A stretch of DNA of 6,526 nucleotides from Pseudanabaena sp. UBA1465. GTDB taxonomy: Bacteria > Cyanobacteriota > Cyanobacteriia > Pseudanabaenales > Pseudanabaenaceae. The stretch's first letter is position 1. Each line of letters opens with the position of its first letter. The stretch covers positions 2,228 through 8,753 of the forward strand of contig DCSN01000171.1 of assembly GCA_002325645.1 (NCBI GenBank), in the 5' to 3' direction. A program made the translations under genes and the position numbers. Shown here in pieces: positions 1 through 6,353 of this stretch. The notes beneath the pieces were generated by a model, which made no database searches, was not told the DNA's origin, and saw nothing but the letters and a program-made list of their open reading frames with translations.

Positions 1-37
1 CGGCTCAACTATTTGGGTTTTATATTTGATGTCATGG

Positions 38-64
38 AAATTGTGGGGCTTTGCGCCACAATTT
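38..64 (-). terminator. Hairpin downstream of fbp
   Basis: Arms at 38-49 and 53-64 pair over 12 positions with one G-G mismatch (47/55) around a TTT loop. The right arm runs one base into the fbp stop codon, so in the fbp transcript the stem begins at the stop. A clear U-tract does not follow, so termination is only suggested by position. The stem contains GCTTTGCGC, the motif recurring at other gene ends in this window. Confidence 0.35.
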
Positions 65-1086
65 TATATGAATGACTCCACCATTTTGACATCTTCGACG
101 CTGCCAATAATTAAAGGAGTACGACTATGGAGCCGTTGCGGAATCACATCGAGAATTTCTTGAGTGCCAGTGGTTGCTCGTCCACCTGACTGTTCGATTA
201 AAAATGCCAACGGGGCGGATTCATAAAGTAGACGTAATTTGCCATCGGGATGATTGACTGTTCCGGGGTAGAGAAACACACCACCCTGAAAAAGAATCCG
301 ATGGATATCAGCAACCAGCGCTCCTGAATAGCGAGCCGTATTACCCTCTTGGCGCTGAATATATCGGACATATTCACGCATCGGTTCTTCCCACTGCCAG
401 AAGTTACCCTCATTAACACTATAAATAGAACCTTTAAGGGGAATACGGATATTCTCTTGAGACAAAATAAATTCACCAATACTCGGATCGAGGGTAAAAG
501 CATGAACACCGTTACCAAGGGAGTAAACCAACATGGTGCTAGTACCGTAGAGAATATAGCCAGCACCTATTTGCTTACGTCCTGATTGCAATAAATCTAA
601 GGCTTCTTCTGATTCGTCATTTCCCTCCTGTTGTCGAATCGAAAAGATGGAGCCGATCGCTAAATTCACATCGATATTGCTGGAGCCATCAATGGGATCG
701 TAAAGTAGGGTATAGCGACCAATGGGGCAGTTTTCAGGAATGTAATAGGGCTTTTCCATTTCTTCGGAGGCAAGGCGACAGACTAAGCCACTTTGCTCAA
801 AGGCGCGTAAAAATACGCGATTAGCATAGTGATCCATGGTTTTGACCGCTTCGCCTTGGACATTAACTTCACCTGTGACCCCCAGTACATTTTCTATTAA
901 ACCTGCACGGCTCAGATGTCGGGCGATCGCTTTGCCTGCTAAGCCAATCCGTCCCATTAATGCACTCAAATCGTACGCTTCGGGGGAAAATGTGCCAAAT
1001 TGCGACAGGACATGCTGTGAAAGCGTTGTAAAGTCTCGTCCGAGACTGATCTCTTGAGCAGGGTTGAGTCTGGTAGAATCGGTCAT
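64..1086 (-). CDS. fbp: Class I fructose-1,6-bisphosphatase
   Basis: This 340-residue soluble enzyme hydrolyses fructose 1,6-bisphosphate to fructose 6-phosphate and phosphate, serving gluconeogenesis and possibly the Calvin cycle. The metal-binding loop DPIDGSSN is at residues 130-137, preceded by the acidic SEEME segment. NEGNFWQW, a RYSGALVADIHR segment and the family signature GKLRLLYESAPLAF follow in the expected order. The length fits complete class I enzymes. The region after GSIFSIRQQ matches the cytosolic type and lacks the cysteine-bearing insert of chloroplast FBPase, so thioredoxin control of that kind is not expected. In cyanobacteria the main Calvin-cycle FBPase/SBPase is usually the class II GlpX-type enzyme, so this copy is more likely gluconeogenic (inference from the family). 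The ATG at 1084-1086 leaves a normal N-terminus. The gene is divergent from the PP2C gene. Confidence 0.96.
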   Translation of the reverse strand: MTDSTRLNPAQEISLGRDFTTLSQHVLSQFGTFSPEAYDLSALMGRIGLAGKAIARHLSRAGLIENVLGVTGEVNVQGEAVKTMDHYANRVFLRAFEQSGLVCRLASEEMEKPYYIPENCPIGRYTLLYDPIDGSSNIDVNLAIGSIFSIRQQEGNDESEEALDLLQSGRKQIGAGYILYGTSTMLVYSLGNGVHAFTLDPSIGEFILSQENIRIPLKGSIYSVNEGNFWQWEEPMREYVRYIQRQEGNTARYSGALVADIHRILFQGGVFLYPGTVNHPDGKLRLLYESAPLAFLIEQSGGRATTGTQEILDVIPQRLHSRTPLIIGSVEDVKMVESFI

Positions 1087-1115
1087 GGGTGCGATTACTT
1101 TAATTCTTCTCCCCC

Positions 1116-1145
1116 ATTATGAATCTAATTTCTGATATTGGACAA
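1116..1145 (-). promoter_or_regulatory. Candidate sigma-70-type promoter of fbp
   Basis: Read on the minus strand, the 74-bp gap between fbp and the PP2C gene contains TTGTCC (1140-1145, 4 of 6 to the -35 consensus), an 18-bp spacer and CATAAT (1116-1121, 5 of 6 to the -10 consensus). Transcription would begin near 1109, giving a leader of about 22 nt. A purine-rich GGGGGAGAAG stretch lies about 19 nt before the ATG, too far to be an ordinary Shine-Dalgarno sequence. The call is by consensus only. Confidence 0.35.
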
Positions 1146-1160
1146 ACCTAAAACACAATT

Positions 1161-2378
1161 ATGAGTATCTGTCCTAGTTGCAATACGATAAATCCTGATG
1201 CTTATCAATTTTGCCAATTTTGTGGCTTAAAAATTGTGACTGAAATTGTGACTGAAATTGTGACTGAAATTGCTGATCAAGATATAACGCAACCTTTCGA
1301 TTTAGAAGATTTGTTAGAAGATTTGTCGGCTAACGTAGAGTCAGAAAATAATTGGGAAATCACCCATAAAAAGTTGACAGATTTATTTGTCGATAATGCG
1401 ATCGCGATTACAGTTCCGATCAACATTTCCGAGATGCCGCAAGCTGATAAGACTGATATAGCAGAGGAAATTATAGCTGAGGATGATCAGCTAAAAGATT
1501 TGGGGGAGGTAATTGATGGAGAGACAAATATATCTTCAGAAAGTAAGTTAATTATGTCTTCCGATTTGCATTTACAGAATATTAACTATGCTGGCAAAAC
1601 TGATGTGGGGAAACAGCGCGATCATAATGAAGATGACTTTGTAACAATTTTTCAGACGCGGCATATTCATGGCAAAAGTCAAATCAGCGATCGCAGTTAT
1701 CGTGGTTTATTTGTGTTGTGCGATGGCATGGGTGGACATGAGGGGGGCGCAGAGGCAAGTGAGATCGCTGTTAATTCGATTACTAATCAATTTCTGCCAT
1801 TTTGGATTGATACTTTACCAGGGAAAAAGAAGCTCCATAAAATTATTACTAACGCCAATCAAGAAATCTTTTTAAAGAATGAAACTGAAAAGCGGCAATC
1901 TTTAAGCCGAATGGGGACAACTCTGGCGATGCTGGCGCTTCATGATCTGAATGTGGCGATCGCCCATGTGGGAGACAGCCGTATTTATCAAGTTACTAAT
2001 AGATCTTCTCCAAAATTAGAACAAATCACTCGCGATCATGAAGTTTTTAATCAGTTAATTGATCTTGGTATGGATCGAGAATTGGCGTTGGCAAGACCTG
2101 ATGCCCATCAATTGACCCAAGCTTTGGGACCAAATTCTAGTGGGCAATTAGATCCTGCAATTCAGTTTTTTGAGTTAACAGAGTCAACGCTATTTTTACT
2201 ATGCTCTGATGGTTTGTGCGATAACGATGTAATCGAGCAGAATTGGCAAACTCATTTATTACCGATTTTAAATAAAGAGGTTGATCTAGCAACTGGTTTA
2301 GATAATTTGATGGAGTTAGGAAATAATATTAATGGTCATGACAACCTAACGGCGATACTGGTAATGTGTGATTTTTAA
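1161..2378 (+). CDS. Zinc-ribbon PP2C-family serine/threonine phosphatase
   Basis: This 405-residue protein appears to be a metal-dependent (PPM/PP2C) phosphatase that removes phosphate from serine or threonine of unknown partner proteins. Residues 1-22 form a zinc ribbon with two Cys pairs (CPSC and CQFC). Residues 25 to about 135 are an acidic, low-complexity linker that begins with three IVTE repeats. The catalytic domain runs from about residue 143 to the end. Metal and catalytic motifs are all present: R153 with N156-E157-D158, DGMGGH at 188-193, GDSR at 271-274, SDG with D350, and DN at 394-395. It should therefore be active. There is no signal peptide or membrane helix, so it is probably cytosolic. 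The ATG at 1161 places the ribbon at the extreme N-terminus as usual; no Shine-Dalgarno is visible. The substrate cannot be inferred from the neighbours. Confidence 0.93.
   Translation: MSICPSCNTINPDAYQFCQFCGLKIVTEIVTEIVTEIADQDITQPFDLEDLLEDLSANVESENNWEITHKKLTDLFVDNAIAITVPINISEMPQADKTDIAEEIIAEDDQLKDLGEVIDGETNISSESKLIMSSDLHLQNINYAGKTDVGKQRDHNEDDFVTIFQTRHIHGKSQISDRSYRGLFVLCDGMGGHEGGAEASEIAVNSITNQFLPFWIDTLPGKKKLHKIITNANQEIFLKNETEKRQSLSRMGTTLAMLALHDLNVAIAHVGDSRIYQVTNRSSPKLEQITRDHEVFNQLIDLGMDRELALARPDAHQLTQALGPNSSGQLDPAIQFFELTESTLFLLCSDGLCDNDVIEQNWQTHLLPILNKEVDLATGLDNLMELGNNINGHDNLTAILVMCDF
1233..1272 (+). repeat. In-frame 12-bp tandem repeat in the phosphatase linker
   Basis: Three perfect copies of ATTGTGACTGAA (1233-1244, 1245-1256, 1257-1268) are followed by the partial copy ATTG. 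The unit is a multiple of three and encodes I-V-T-E three times, immediately after the zinc ribbon. This is typical of slippage expansion in a tolerant linker. Copy number may vary between strains without breaking the frame. Confidence 0.9.
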
Positions 2379-2382
2379 ATAG

Positions 2383-2411
2383 ATATATACGGCGCAAAGT
2401 GCTGCATATAT
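2383..2411. terminator. Bidirectional hairpin between convergent genes
   Basis: The 36-bp gap between the convergent PP2C and ChuX-like genes is almost filled by an imperfect hairpin. Arms 2383-2395 and 2399-2411 pair ATATAT with ATATAT outside and GC-rich bases inside, with one A-C mismatch and two G-U pairs on the plus-strand RNA, around an AAA loop. It is weaker on the minus-strand RNA, where the G-U pairs become A-C. A shared terminator is likely from position, but the U-tract is poor. Confidence 0.35.
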
Positions 2412-2414
2412 GAT

Positions 2415-2822
2415 TTATACACTCTCAATAGGTACAGGCTTCCAAGTTTCGCCGTATTTGTCCTTGAGCGCAGCCCATGCTTCGACCTGACCTTCGGCAT
2501 ATTCACCTGGTTTACCCCATTGTAGGAAAGCACTCATTTGCGGCTTATTTTCGGCATCAAGGAAACGGATCGCGTAGGTGGTGAAATTTCCGCGTTTAGC
2601 TTCGGCGGTTTCAAAGCGGACATCGGTGATTTTGTCCATGTTGAGGTGAAACTCAATATGCTCGGAGTGCATATTCGCATACTTGCCCTTAGGCAGTTCC
2701 GCATAAAAAAGCTTCTCGATATTTACCCTTGCTTCTAGTACACCCGCATCACTGGTGACGATCAGACGCACTAAGCCGAGAGTGTGACATTCTCCTAAAA
2801 AATCTTTTAAAGTAGTAGCCAT
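2415..2822 (-). CDS. ChuX/HutX-like heme-utilization family protein
   Basis: This small 135-residue protein has no signal peptide or membrane segment and is probably cytosolic. I assign it to the ChuX/HutX-like fold from pattern similarity. It has a KYANMH...EFHLNM block (residues 47-62) resembling the family's YNLH...H region, then an I..VRF strand, IRFLDAENKP (85-94), AFLQWGKPGEY (98-108) and a closing QVEAWAAL helix (112-119). Family members bind heme and are linked to heme uptake or breakdown; heme binding here is inferred, with H52, H55 and H59 as visible candidates. It is a single domain, unlike the tandem HemS/HmuS proteins. It stands alone, without heme transporter genes alongside, so a role in intracellular heme handling is more plausible than import. 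It is convergent with the PP2C gene and divergent from cysK. A generic conserved cyanobacterial protein is the fallback annotation. Confidence 0.62.
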   Translation of the reverse strand: MATTLKDFLGECHTLGLVRLIVTSDAGVLEARVNIEKLFYAELPKGKYANMHSEHIEFHLNMDKITDVRFETAEAKRGNFTTYAIRFLDAENKPQMSAFLQWGKPGEYAEGQVEAWAALKDKYGETWKPVPIESV

Positions 2823-3027
2823 AATAATTAACTTAATAAGTTTGTGATGACGGTGTGAAATTTTTTTGCGATCGCAATATCACTATTAAACCCGAAAAGA
2901 GTTAGTGTGTGTAGCTTTTGGGACATAAAAGTAGCGATCGCCTGATTTGGTTAGAAACTAGAGGATCTCGAAATGCTCTAAAGTTGACTACAGGCTCATT
3001 TAACAGCAATCATTCAAGCTTTTACCT
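2823..3027. promoter_or_regulatory. Divergent intergenic region of the ChuX-like gene and cysK
   Basis: This 205-bp gap must hold promoters for both flanking genes. Two HIP1 octamers lie at 2868-2875 and 2934-2941. Toward cysK, TTGACT (2984-2989) resembles a -35 box, with a weak AATCAT (4 of 6) 18 bp further on at 3008-3013. Neither gene has a Shine-Dalgarno sequence. I found no clear Fur-like or NtcA-like (GTA-N8-TAC) palindrome. Confidence 0.3.
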
Positions 3028-3981
3028 ATGAAAATCGCCAATAACATTACCGAATTAGTCGGGCGCACCCCCTTAGTTGAATTGCAACGCATTCCCAATG
3101 CTGAAGGCTGTGTCGCCAGAATTATTGTCAAACTGGAAAGCATGAATCCTGCGGCTTCCGTTAAGGATCGGATCGGTGTGAACATGATCCAAGAAGCAGA
3201 AGAACAGGGCTTAATTGCGCCTAATAAGACGATCCTCGTCGAGCCAACTTCAGGCAACACAGGGATTGCCCTCGCAATGGTGGCGGCGGCTAAGGGTTAT
3301 CGTTTAATCTTGACCATGCCAGAAACTATGAGTTTAGAACGTCGGGCGATGTTACGCGCCTATGGAGCCGAACTCGAACTTACCCCTGGGACTGAAGGGA
3401 TGGGTGGTGCAATCCGTCGGGCTAAGGAAATTTCTGAAGCTACGCCCAACGCCTATATGTTGCAGCAGTTCCGTAATCCTTCTAATCCTTCTATCCATCG
3501 CAAAACTACTGCCGAAGAGATTTGGGAAGATACCGATGGACAGATTGATTTTCTGATTGCAGGAGTTGGGACTGGTGGCACAATTACAGGGATTGCCGAA
3601 GTCATTAAATCCCGCAAGCCAGAGTTTAAGGCGATCGCCGTCGAGCCAGCCAATAGCCAAGTCTTAGCAGGCAGTCGTCCTGGTCCTCATAAAATTCAAG
3701 GTATCGGCGCAGGATTTATCCCTGATGTTTTGAAAACAGAATTGATTGATGAGATTATTCCTGTTGATGACACTCAGGCGATCGCCTTTGGACGCAGATT
3801 AGCGCGTGAAGAAGGATTGCTTTCAGGGATTTCCAGTGGTGCGGCACTATATGCGGCGATTCAAGTTGCCAAACGTCCTGAAAATGCAGGGAAAATGATT
3901 GTAATGATTCAGCCTAGTTTTGGTGAGCGTTATTTAAGTACACCACTATTCCAAGATCCTGAACTATTGGCACTTAGCTAA
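3028..3981 (+). CDS. cysK: Cysteine synthase A (O-acetylserine sulfhydrylase)
   Basis: This PLP enzyme makes L-cysteine from O-acetyl-L-serine and sulfide, the last step of assimilatory sulfate reduction, in the cytosol. At 317 residues it is full length. The PLP-binding lysine is K46 in SVKDR. The substrate loop TSGNTG is at residues 74-79, the PLP phosphate loop GTGGT at 181-185, and the SGISSGAAL segment near 266-274 holds the serine that contacts the pyridine nitrogen. The C-terminal PSFGERYLST motif is typical of the CysK group. The ATG at 3028 gives the standard short N-terminus (ITELVGRTPLVEL follows at once). No serine acetyltransferase gene is adjacent, so the partner of the cysteine synthase complex must be elsewhere. 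Strong hairpins follow, implying a monocistronic unit. Confidence 0.96.
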   Translation: MKIANNITELVGRTPLVELQRIPNAEGCVARIIVKLESMNPAASVKDRIGVNMIQEAEEQGLIAPNKTILVEPTSGNTGIALAMVAAAKGYRLILTMPETMSLERRAMLRAYGAELELTPGTEGMGGAIRRAKEISEATPNAYMLQQFRNPSNPSIHRKTTAEEIWEDTDGQIDFLIAGVGTGGTITGIAEVIKSRKPEFKAIAVEPANSQVLAGSRPGPHKIQGIGAGFIPDVLKTELIDEIIPVDDTQAIAFGRRLAREEGLLSGISSGAALYAAIQVAKRPENAGKMIVMIQPSFGERYLSTPLFQDPELLALS

Positions 3982-3988
3982 GAATTAC

Positions 3989-4001
3989 AGCGCTTTGCGC
4001 T
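3989..4001 (+). repeat. Short GCGCTTTGCGC hairpin after cysK
   Basis: AGCGC, loop TTT and GCGCT form a compact 5-bp hairpin 7 nt after the cysK stop codon. It contains CTTTGCGC, the octamer that recurs just after other stop codons in this window. The preceding AGAATTACAG (3981-3990) also recurs directly after the GST gene (6342-6351), suggesting related 3' modules. Confidence 0.55.
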
Positions 4002-4012
4002 TACTTAAAACC

Positions 4013-4063
4013 CATAAATATTTTTAAAAGCGGCGCTTCGCGCCGCTTTTAAAAATATTTATG
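4013..4063. terminator. Perfect 24-bp-arm hairpin after cysK
   Basis: Arms 4013-4036 and 4040-4063 are fully complementary around a TTC loop. The core GCGGCGC/GCGCCGC is flanked by A-rich sequence on the left and T-rich sequence on the right, so either strand gives a GC stem ending in U-rich RNA. This suits a terminator for cysK, and the symmetric design would also stop antisense transcription. It shares its 7-bp core with the hairpin at 5601-5653, so it may also be a dispersed repeat. Confidence 0.55.
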
Positions 4064-4090
4064 TACTACTCAAAGCCTCAATAGGCTGTA

Positions 4091-4126
4091 CCAAAAAGAA
4101 AGGAGCTTACGCTCCTTTCTTTTTGG
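4091..4126. terminator. Second hairpin between cysK and the Rieske gene
   Basis: CCAAAAAGAAAGGAGC (4091-4106), loop TTAC and its exact complement (4111-4126) form a 16-bp perfect stem. The right arm contains TTTCTTTTT, giving a U-rich 3' side on the plus-strand RNA. It starts 27 bp after the preceding hairpin, so this interval has tandem terminator-like structures. It ends 64 bp before the Rieske gene's ATG. Confidence 0.5.
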
Positions 4127-4190
4127 GCAATTAAAGCGATCGCAAGCTAAACTATACATAACTTTACAATTTGATGGTCTAGCTGTACCC

Positions 4191-5591
4191 ATGACTGCAA
4201 ATACCTTGCTGCGCGATGAACTTACCCAAATTTTGCCTGCGGGTGGACAAGATCCCGATCGCTTTGATTGGCAAGAGGTATGGTATCCCGTCTTTTACAC
4301 CGAAGATTTAGATAAAACAAAACCTGCCAAATTTACTCTGCTAGAGCGTGATCTGGTGATTTGGTGGGACAGTCATAGCAACGCATGGAAAGCCTTTGAC
4401 GATCGCTGTCCCCATCGCCTCGTGCCTCTATCGGAAGGTAGAATTGCTGAAGATGGCTTATTGGAATGTCCCTATCATGGTTGGGCGTTTAAAGGTGATG
4501 GCAGTTGCGATCGCATTCCTCAACAACCTGAAGGCGGCAATGCTCACACCTCAAAACGCGCCTGTGTGAAATCATTGCCCACTGCCGAGCGTCAGGGATT
4601 GCTATTTATTTACGCTGGCAAACCTGAAAATGCGCCACAGGTTAAGATTCCCATCGTCGATCCCCTTGACAGCGAACTGGAAAAATGGACTCTTTTCGGA
4701 ACCTTTCGCGATCTTCCCTACGATGCAATTACCCTTTTAGAAAATGTCCTTGATGCGAGTCATCTTCCCTTTACCCATCACAAATCTGTAGGCAATCGCG
4801 CCAATGCCGCACCGATGGTTTTAGAAGTTCTCGAAACCGATAAAAATGGCTTTAACGGCACATGGGAAGAGGGTCCCCGCCGAGGCAAATTAGGAACGCA
4901 AGATACAACTTTTATTGCGCCTTCCTTAATGTGGCATGACCTCACATCTAAGCAATTTGGCAGAACCATGACAGTCGTATATGCCACGCCCACCCGCAAA
5001 GGTGAATGTCGGATGTTTGCGCGATTTCCCTTCCAATTCAATTCGGCAATTCCTCGATTTTTTATTAGCATCACTCCGCGTTGGTATTCCCATATTGGTC
5101 AGAATGGAATTCTCGAAGATGATCAGATTTTTCTGCATCACCAAGAACGCTATTTAGAAAAAGCCTTGGCTCAAAGAGAAAATGATGGCAATTATGCCAA
5201 AGCTTTCTATTTAGCAACTGCCGCCGACACCTACGTTTCTGAATTGCGAAAATGGGTAACTCGCTATAAAGCCGATCCCTTTGCTGGTCAAAGACTCGCT
5301 GCGCCTTTAGCCAAAGAAGTTCTCTTAGATCGTTATCATTCTCATACTTCTAAATGTGCCAGTTGTCGTAAAGCCTTAAAAACTGTGCGATCGCTAAAAA
5401 CAGCAAGTCTAATCATCGCGGCGATCGCATGGACAGCCACGCCCTTGATTAGCTATTTCCTCTCGGCAAATTTACCCATACTTTTATCAGGTTCTATTAC
5501 GGCGGTAATTGCGATCGCGGTTTGGTTGGTCTGCAATAACCTAGAGCGCAAGTTCATTTACGGACAGGAAACTCCCCTACGCAATCTGTAG
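4191..5591 (+). CDS. Rieske [2Fe-2S] oxygenase, PaO/Tic55-like, membrane-anchored
   Basis: This 466-residue protein belongs to the Rieske non-heme iron oxygenase group that includes pheophorbide a oxygenase (PaO/Lls1), Tic55 and Ptc52. The Rieske cluster ligands are C73-X-H75 and, after 17 residues, C93-X2-H96. The mononuclear iron site is visible as N185, D188, H191 and H196 in LENVLDASHLPFTHH. The C-terminus has the CxxC pair C389/C392, typical of this subfamily and associated in plants with thioredoxin control, then two hydrophobic helices (about 405-426 and 428-448) that should anchor it in a membrane, plausibly the thylakoid. The substrate is unknown: plant relatives act on chlorophyll derivatives, but PaO activity is not implied here. 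Electrons would come from a separate reductase or ferredoxin. A possible -10 box TACAAT is at 4165-4170. Hairpins isolate it on both sides. Confidence 0.93.
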   Translation: MTANTLLRDELTQILPAGGQDPDRFDWQEVWYPVFYTEDLDKTKPAKFTLLERDLVIWWDSHSNAWKAFDDRCPHRLVPLSEGRIAEDGLLECPYHGWAFKGDGSCDRIPQQPEGGNAHTSKRACVKSLPTAERQGLLFIYAGKPENAPQVKIPIVDPLDSELEKWTLFGTFRDLPYDAITLLENVLDASHLPFTHHKSVGNRANAAPMVLEVLETDKNGFNGTWEEGPRRGKLGTQDTTFIAPSLMWHDLTSKQFGRTMTVVYATPTRKGECRMFARFPFQFNSAIPRFFISITPRWYSHIGQNGILEDDQIFLHHQERYLEKALAQRENDGNYAKAFYLATAADTYVSELRKWVTRYKADPFAGQRLAAPLAKEVLLDRYHSHTSKCASCRKALKTVRSLKTASLIIAAIAWTATPLISYFLSANLPILLSGSITAVIAIAVWLVCNNLERKFIYGQETPLRNL

Positions 5592-5600
5592 TATGGATCC

Positions 5601-5653
5601 AAAACCCAAAAGAGAGAGGCGGCGCAATGCGCCGCCTCTCTCTTTTGGGTTTT
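5601..5653. terminator. Perfect 25-bp-arm hairpin after the Rieske gene
   Basis: Arms 5601-5625 and 5629-5653 are exactly complementary around an AAT loop, starting 9 nt after the stop codon. The outer arms are AAAACCCA and TGGGTTTT; the core is GCGGCGC/GCGCCGC, shared with the hairpin at 4013-4063. The T-rich end supports intrinsic termination on the plus strand, and the symmetry would allow it on either strand. Confidence 0.6.
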
Positions 5654-5670
5654 ATGTCTTAATATAATAT

Positions 5671-5760
5671 AGGACTTACGCAAAAGAATGCATCGTAAGG
5701 GCAATGCATGAATTGCCCTTACGATGCAATGCAGGTTTCAAGTCATTTTGCGTAAGTCCT
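5671..5760. mobile_element. MITE-like element with 15-bp terminal inverted repeats
   Basis: Perfect 15-bp inverted repeats, AGGACTTACGCAAAA (5671-5685) and its complement (5746-5760), bound a 90-bp element with no room for a transposase. Direct repeats flank it: AATAT at 5666-5670 and 5761-5765, or alternatively a TA pair (5670-5671 and 5760-5761) if the ends are read as GGACTT. TA duplication would suggest an IS630/Tc1-mariner-type transposase acting in trans. GGACTTACGCA-type ends are, from memory, common in cyanobacterial insertion sequences. The element ends 28 bp before the GST start, so it probably forms part of that gene's promoter or leader. Confidence 0.65.
5690..5727. repeat. Internal 16-bp palindrome of the MITE-like element
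   Basis: GCATCGTAAGGGCAAT (5690-5705), loop GCATGA and its exact complement (5712-5727) form a second hairpin nested inside the terminal repeats. It is off-centre: 4 bp from the left terminal repeat and 18 bp from the right. The hexamer AATGCA occurs three times here (5687, 5703, 5728). The central 18 bases at 5700-5717 match 6438-6455 except for one base. Confidence 0.8.
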
Positions 5761-5788
5761 AATATTGCAACTTTGAAATTCAAAAACA

Positions 5789-6343
5789 ATGACAAAACTT
5801 TATGGTGGCGCGAGAAGTCGTGCCTCAATCGTGAAATGGTACTTAGAAGAAATCCAAGCTCCCTACGAGTTTCAACTTCTGGACATGCAGGCAGGCGAAC
5901 ATTTACAACCTGAATTTTTAGCCATTAACCCCTTCGGCAAAGTTCCAGCAATTACGGAAGGTGATTTTCAATTGTGGGAATCTGGCGCGATTTTGCTATA
6001 CCTTGCCGATAAATATGAGCAGGTAAAAACTGTCGAAGCAAGAGCGATCGCTGCTCAATGGGTATTGTTTGCCAATTCCACCCTTGGCACTGGTTTATTT
6101 GTGGCGGAAAGCCGTGAAAAAGAAACTCCGCGCTTGCTTGGCGCTTTAAATAAAGTTCTCGAAAACAAGCTCTATCTCACAGGCGATCACTTCTCGGTTG
6201 CAGATGTGGCAGTTGGTTCCATTCTCGGCTATGGGATTTTGATGTTGAAGCTATCCTATGCCGAATATCCTGCTGTTGAAGCCTATGTTAATCGCATTAA
6301 TGAGCGGACTGCTTACAAAAAAGCAATTTTAGGGATCTCATAG
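5789..6343 (+). CDS. Small glutathione S-transferase (Chi-class-like)
   Basis: This 184-residue cytosolic protein should conjugate or reduce substrates using glutathione. The thioredoxin-fold N-terminal domain covers residues 1-77. It opens with KLYGGARSRAS, has the cis-proline segment VPAI at 52-55 and the glutathione-contacting ES pair at 64-65. The helical C-terminal domain has the conserved SVAD capping motif at 136-139. It is shorter than the usual 200-220 residues, and the missing length is in the C-terminal helices. Short cyanobacterial GSTs of the Chi class, reported to act on isothiocyanates, are the likeliest relatives (from memory of the family). Catalytic Ser or Tyr cannot be fixed by eye; S10, S13 and Y5 are candidates. 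No Shine-Dalgarno precedes the ATG, which follows the MITE-like element by 28 bp. Confidence 0.9.
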   Translation: MTKLYGGARSRASIVKWYLEEIQAPYEFQLLDMQAGEHLQPEFLAINPFGKVPAITEGDFQLWESGAILLYLADKYEQVKTVEARAIAAQWVLFANSTLGTGLFVAESREKETPRLLGALNKVLENKLYLTGDHFSVADVAVGSILGYGILMLKLSYAEYPAVEAYVNRINERTAYKKAILGIS

Positions 6344-6353
6344 AATTACAGGA

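Larger units (their letters stand above)
923..6051. repeat. HIP1 octamers (14 copies of GCGATCGC)
   Basis: Exact GCGATCGC begins at 923, 1398, 1687, 1956, 2868, 2934, 3631, 3778, 4136, 4507, 5387, 5421, 5511 and 6044. About 0.1 copy would be expected by chance in this length. HIP1 overrepresentation is a hallmark of many cyanobacterial genomes and is the main evidence for the source organism. Copies are in genes and between them, with three clustered within 135 bp at the 3' end of the Rieske gene. Confidence 0.95.

Noticed and set aside
198..1057. Open frames opposite to or overlapping fbp (198-566 minus, 349-585 plus, 836-1057 plus)
   Set aside because: They lie wholly within the well-supported FBPase gene in other frames, and their translations show no recognisable motifs.
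64..1086. Bifunctional FBPase/SBPase (GlpX type)
   Set aside because: The motifs DPIDGSSN and GKLRLLYES are those of class I FBPase, not class II GlpX.
1660..1875. Small plus-strand frame inside the PP2C gene
   Set aside because: It is a +1-type shadow of the catalytic domain; the main frame holds every PP2C motif without interruption.
3000..3660. Open frames overlapping cysK on both strands
   Set aside because: The cysteine synthase reading is complete with all motifs; these are shadows of its codon pattern.
2415..3981. ChuX-like gene and cysK as one functional operon
   Set aside because: They are divergently transcribed across 205 bp, and nothing in the sequence links their functions beyond a possible shared promoter region.
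4778..5144. Minus-strand frames opposite the Rieske gene (4778-5074 and 4926-5144)
   Set aside because: They lie entirely inside the complete Rieske oxygenase gene and show no motif of their own.
5704..5913. 69-codon plus-strand frame running from the MITE-like element into GST
   Set aside because: It starts inside the palindrome and overlaps the GST N-terminus in another frame, with no family features.
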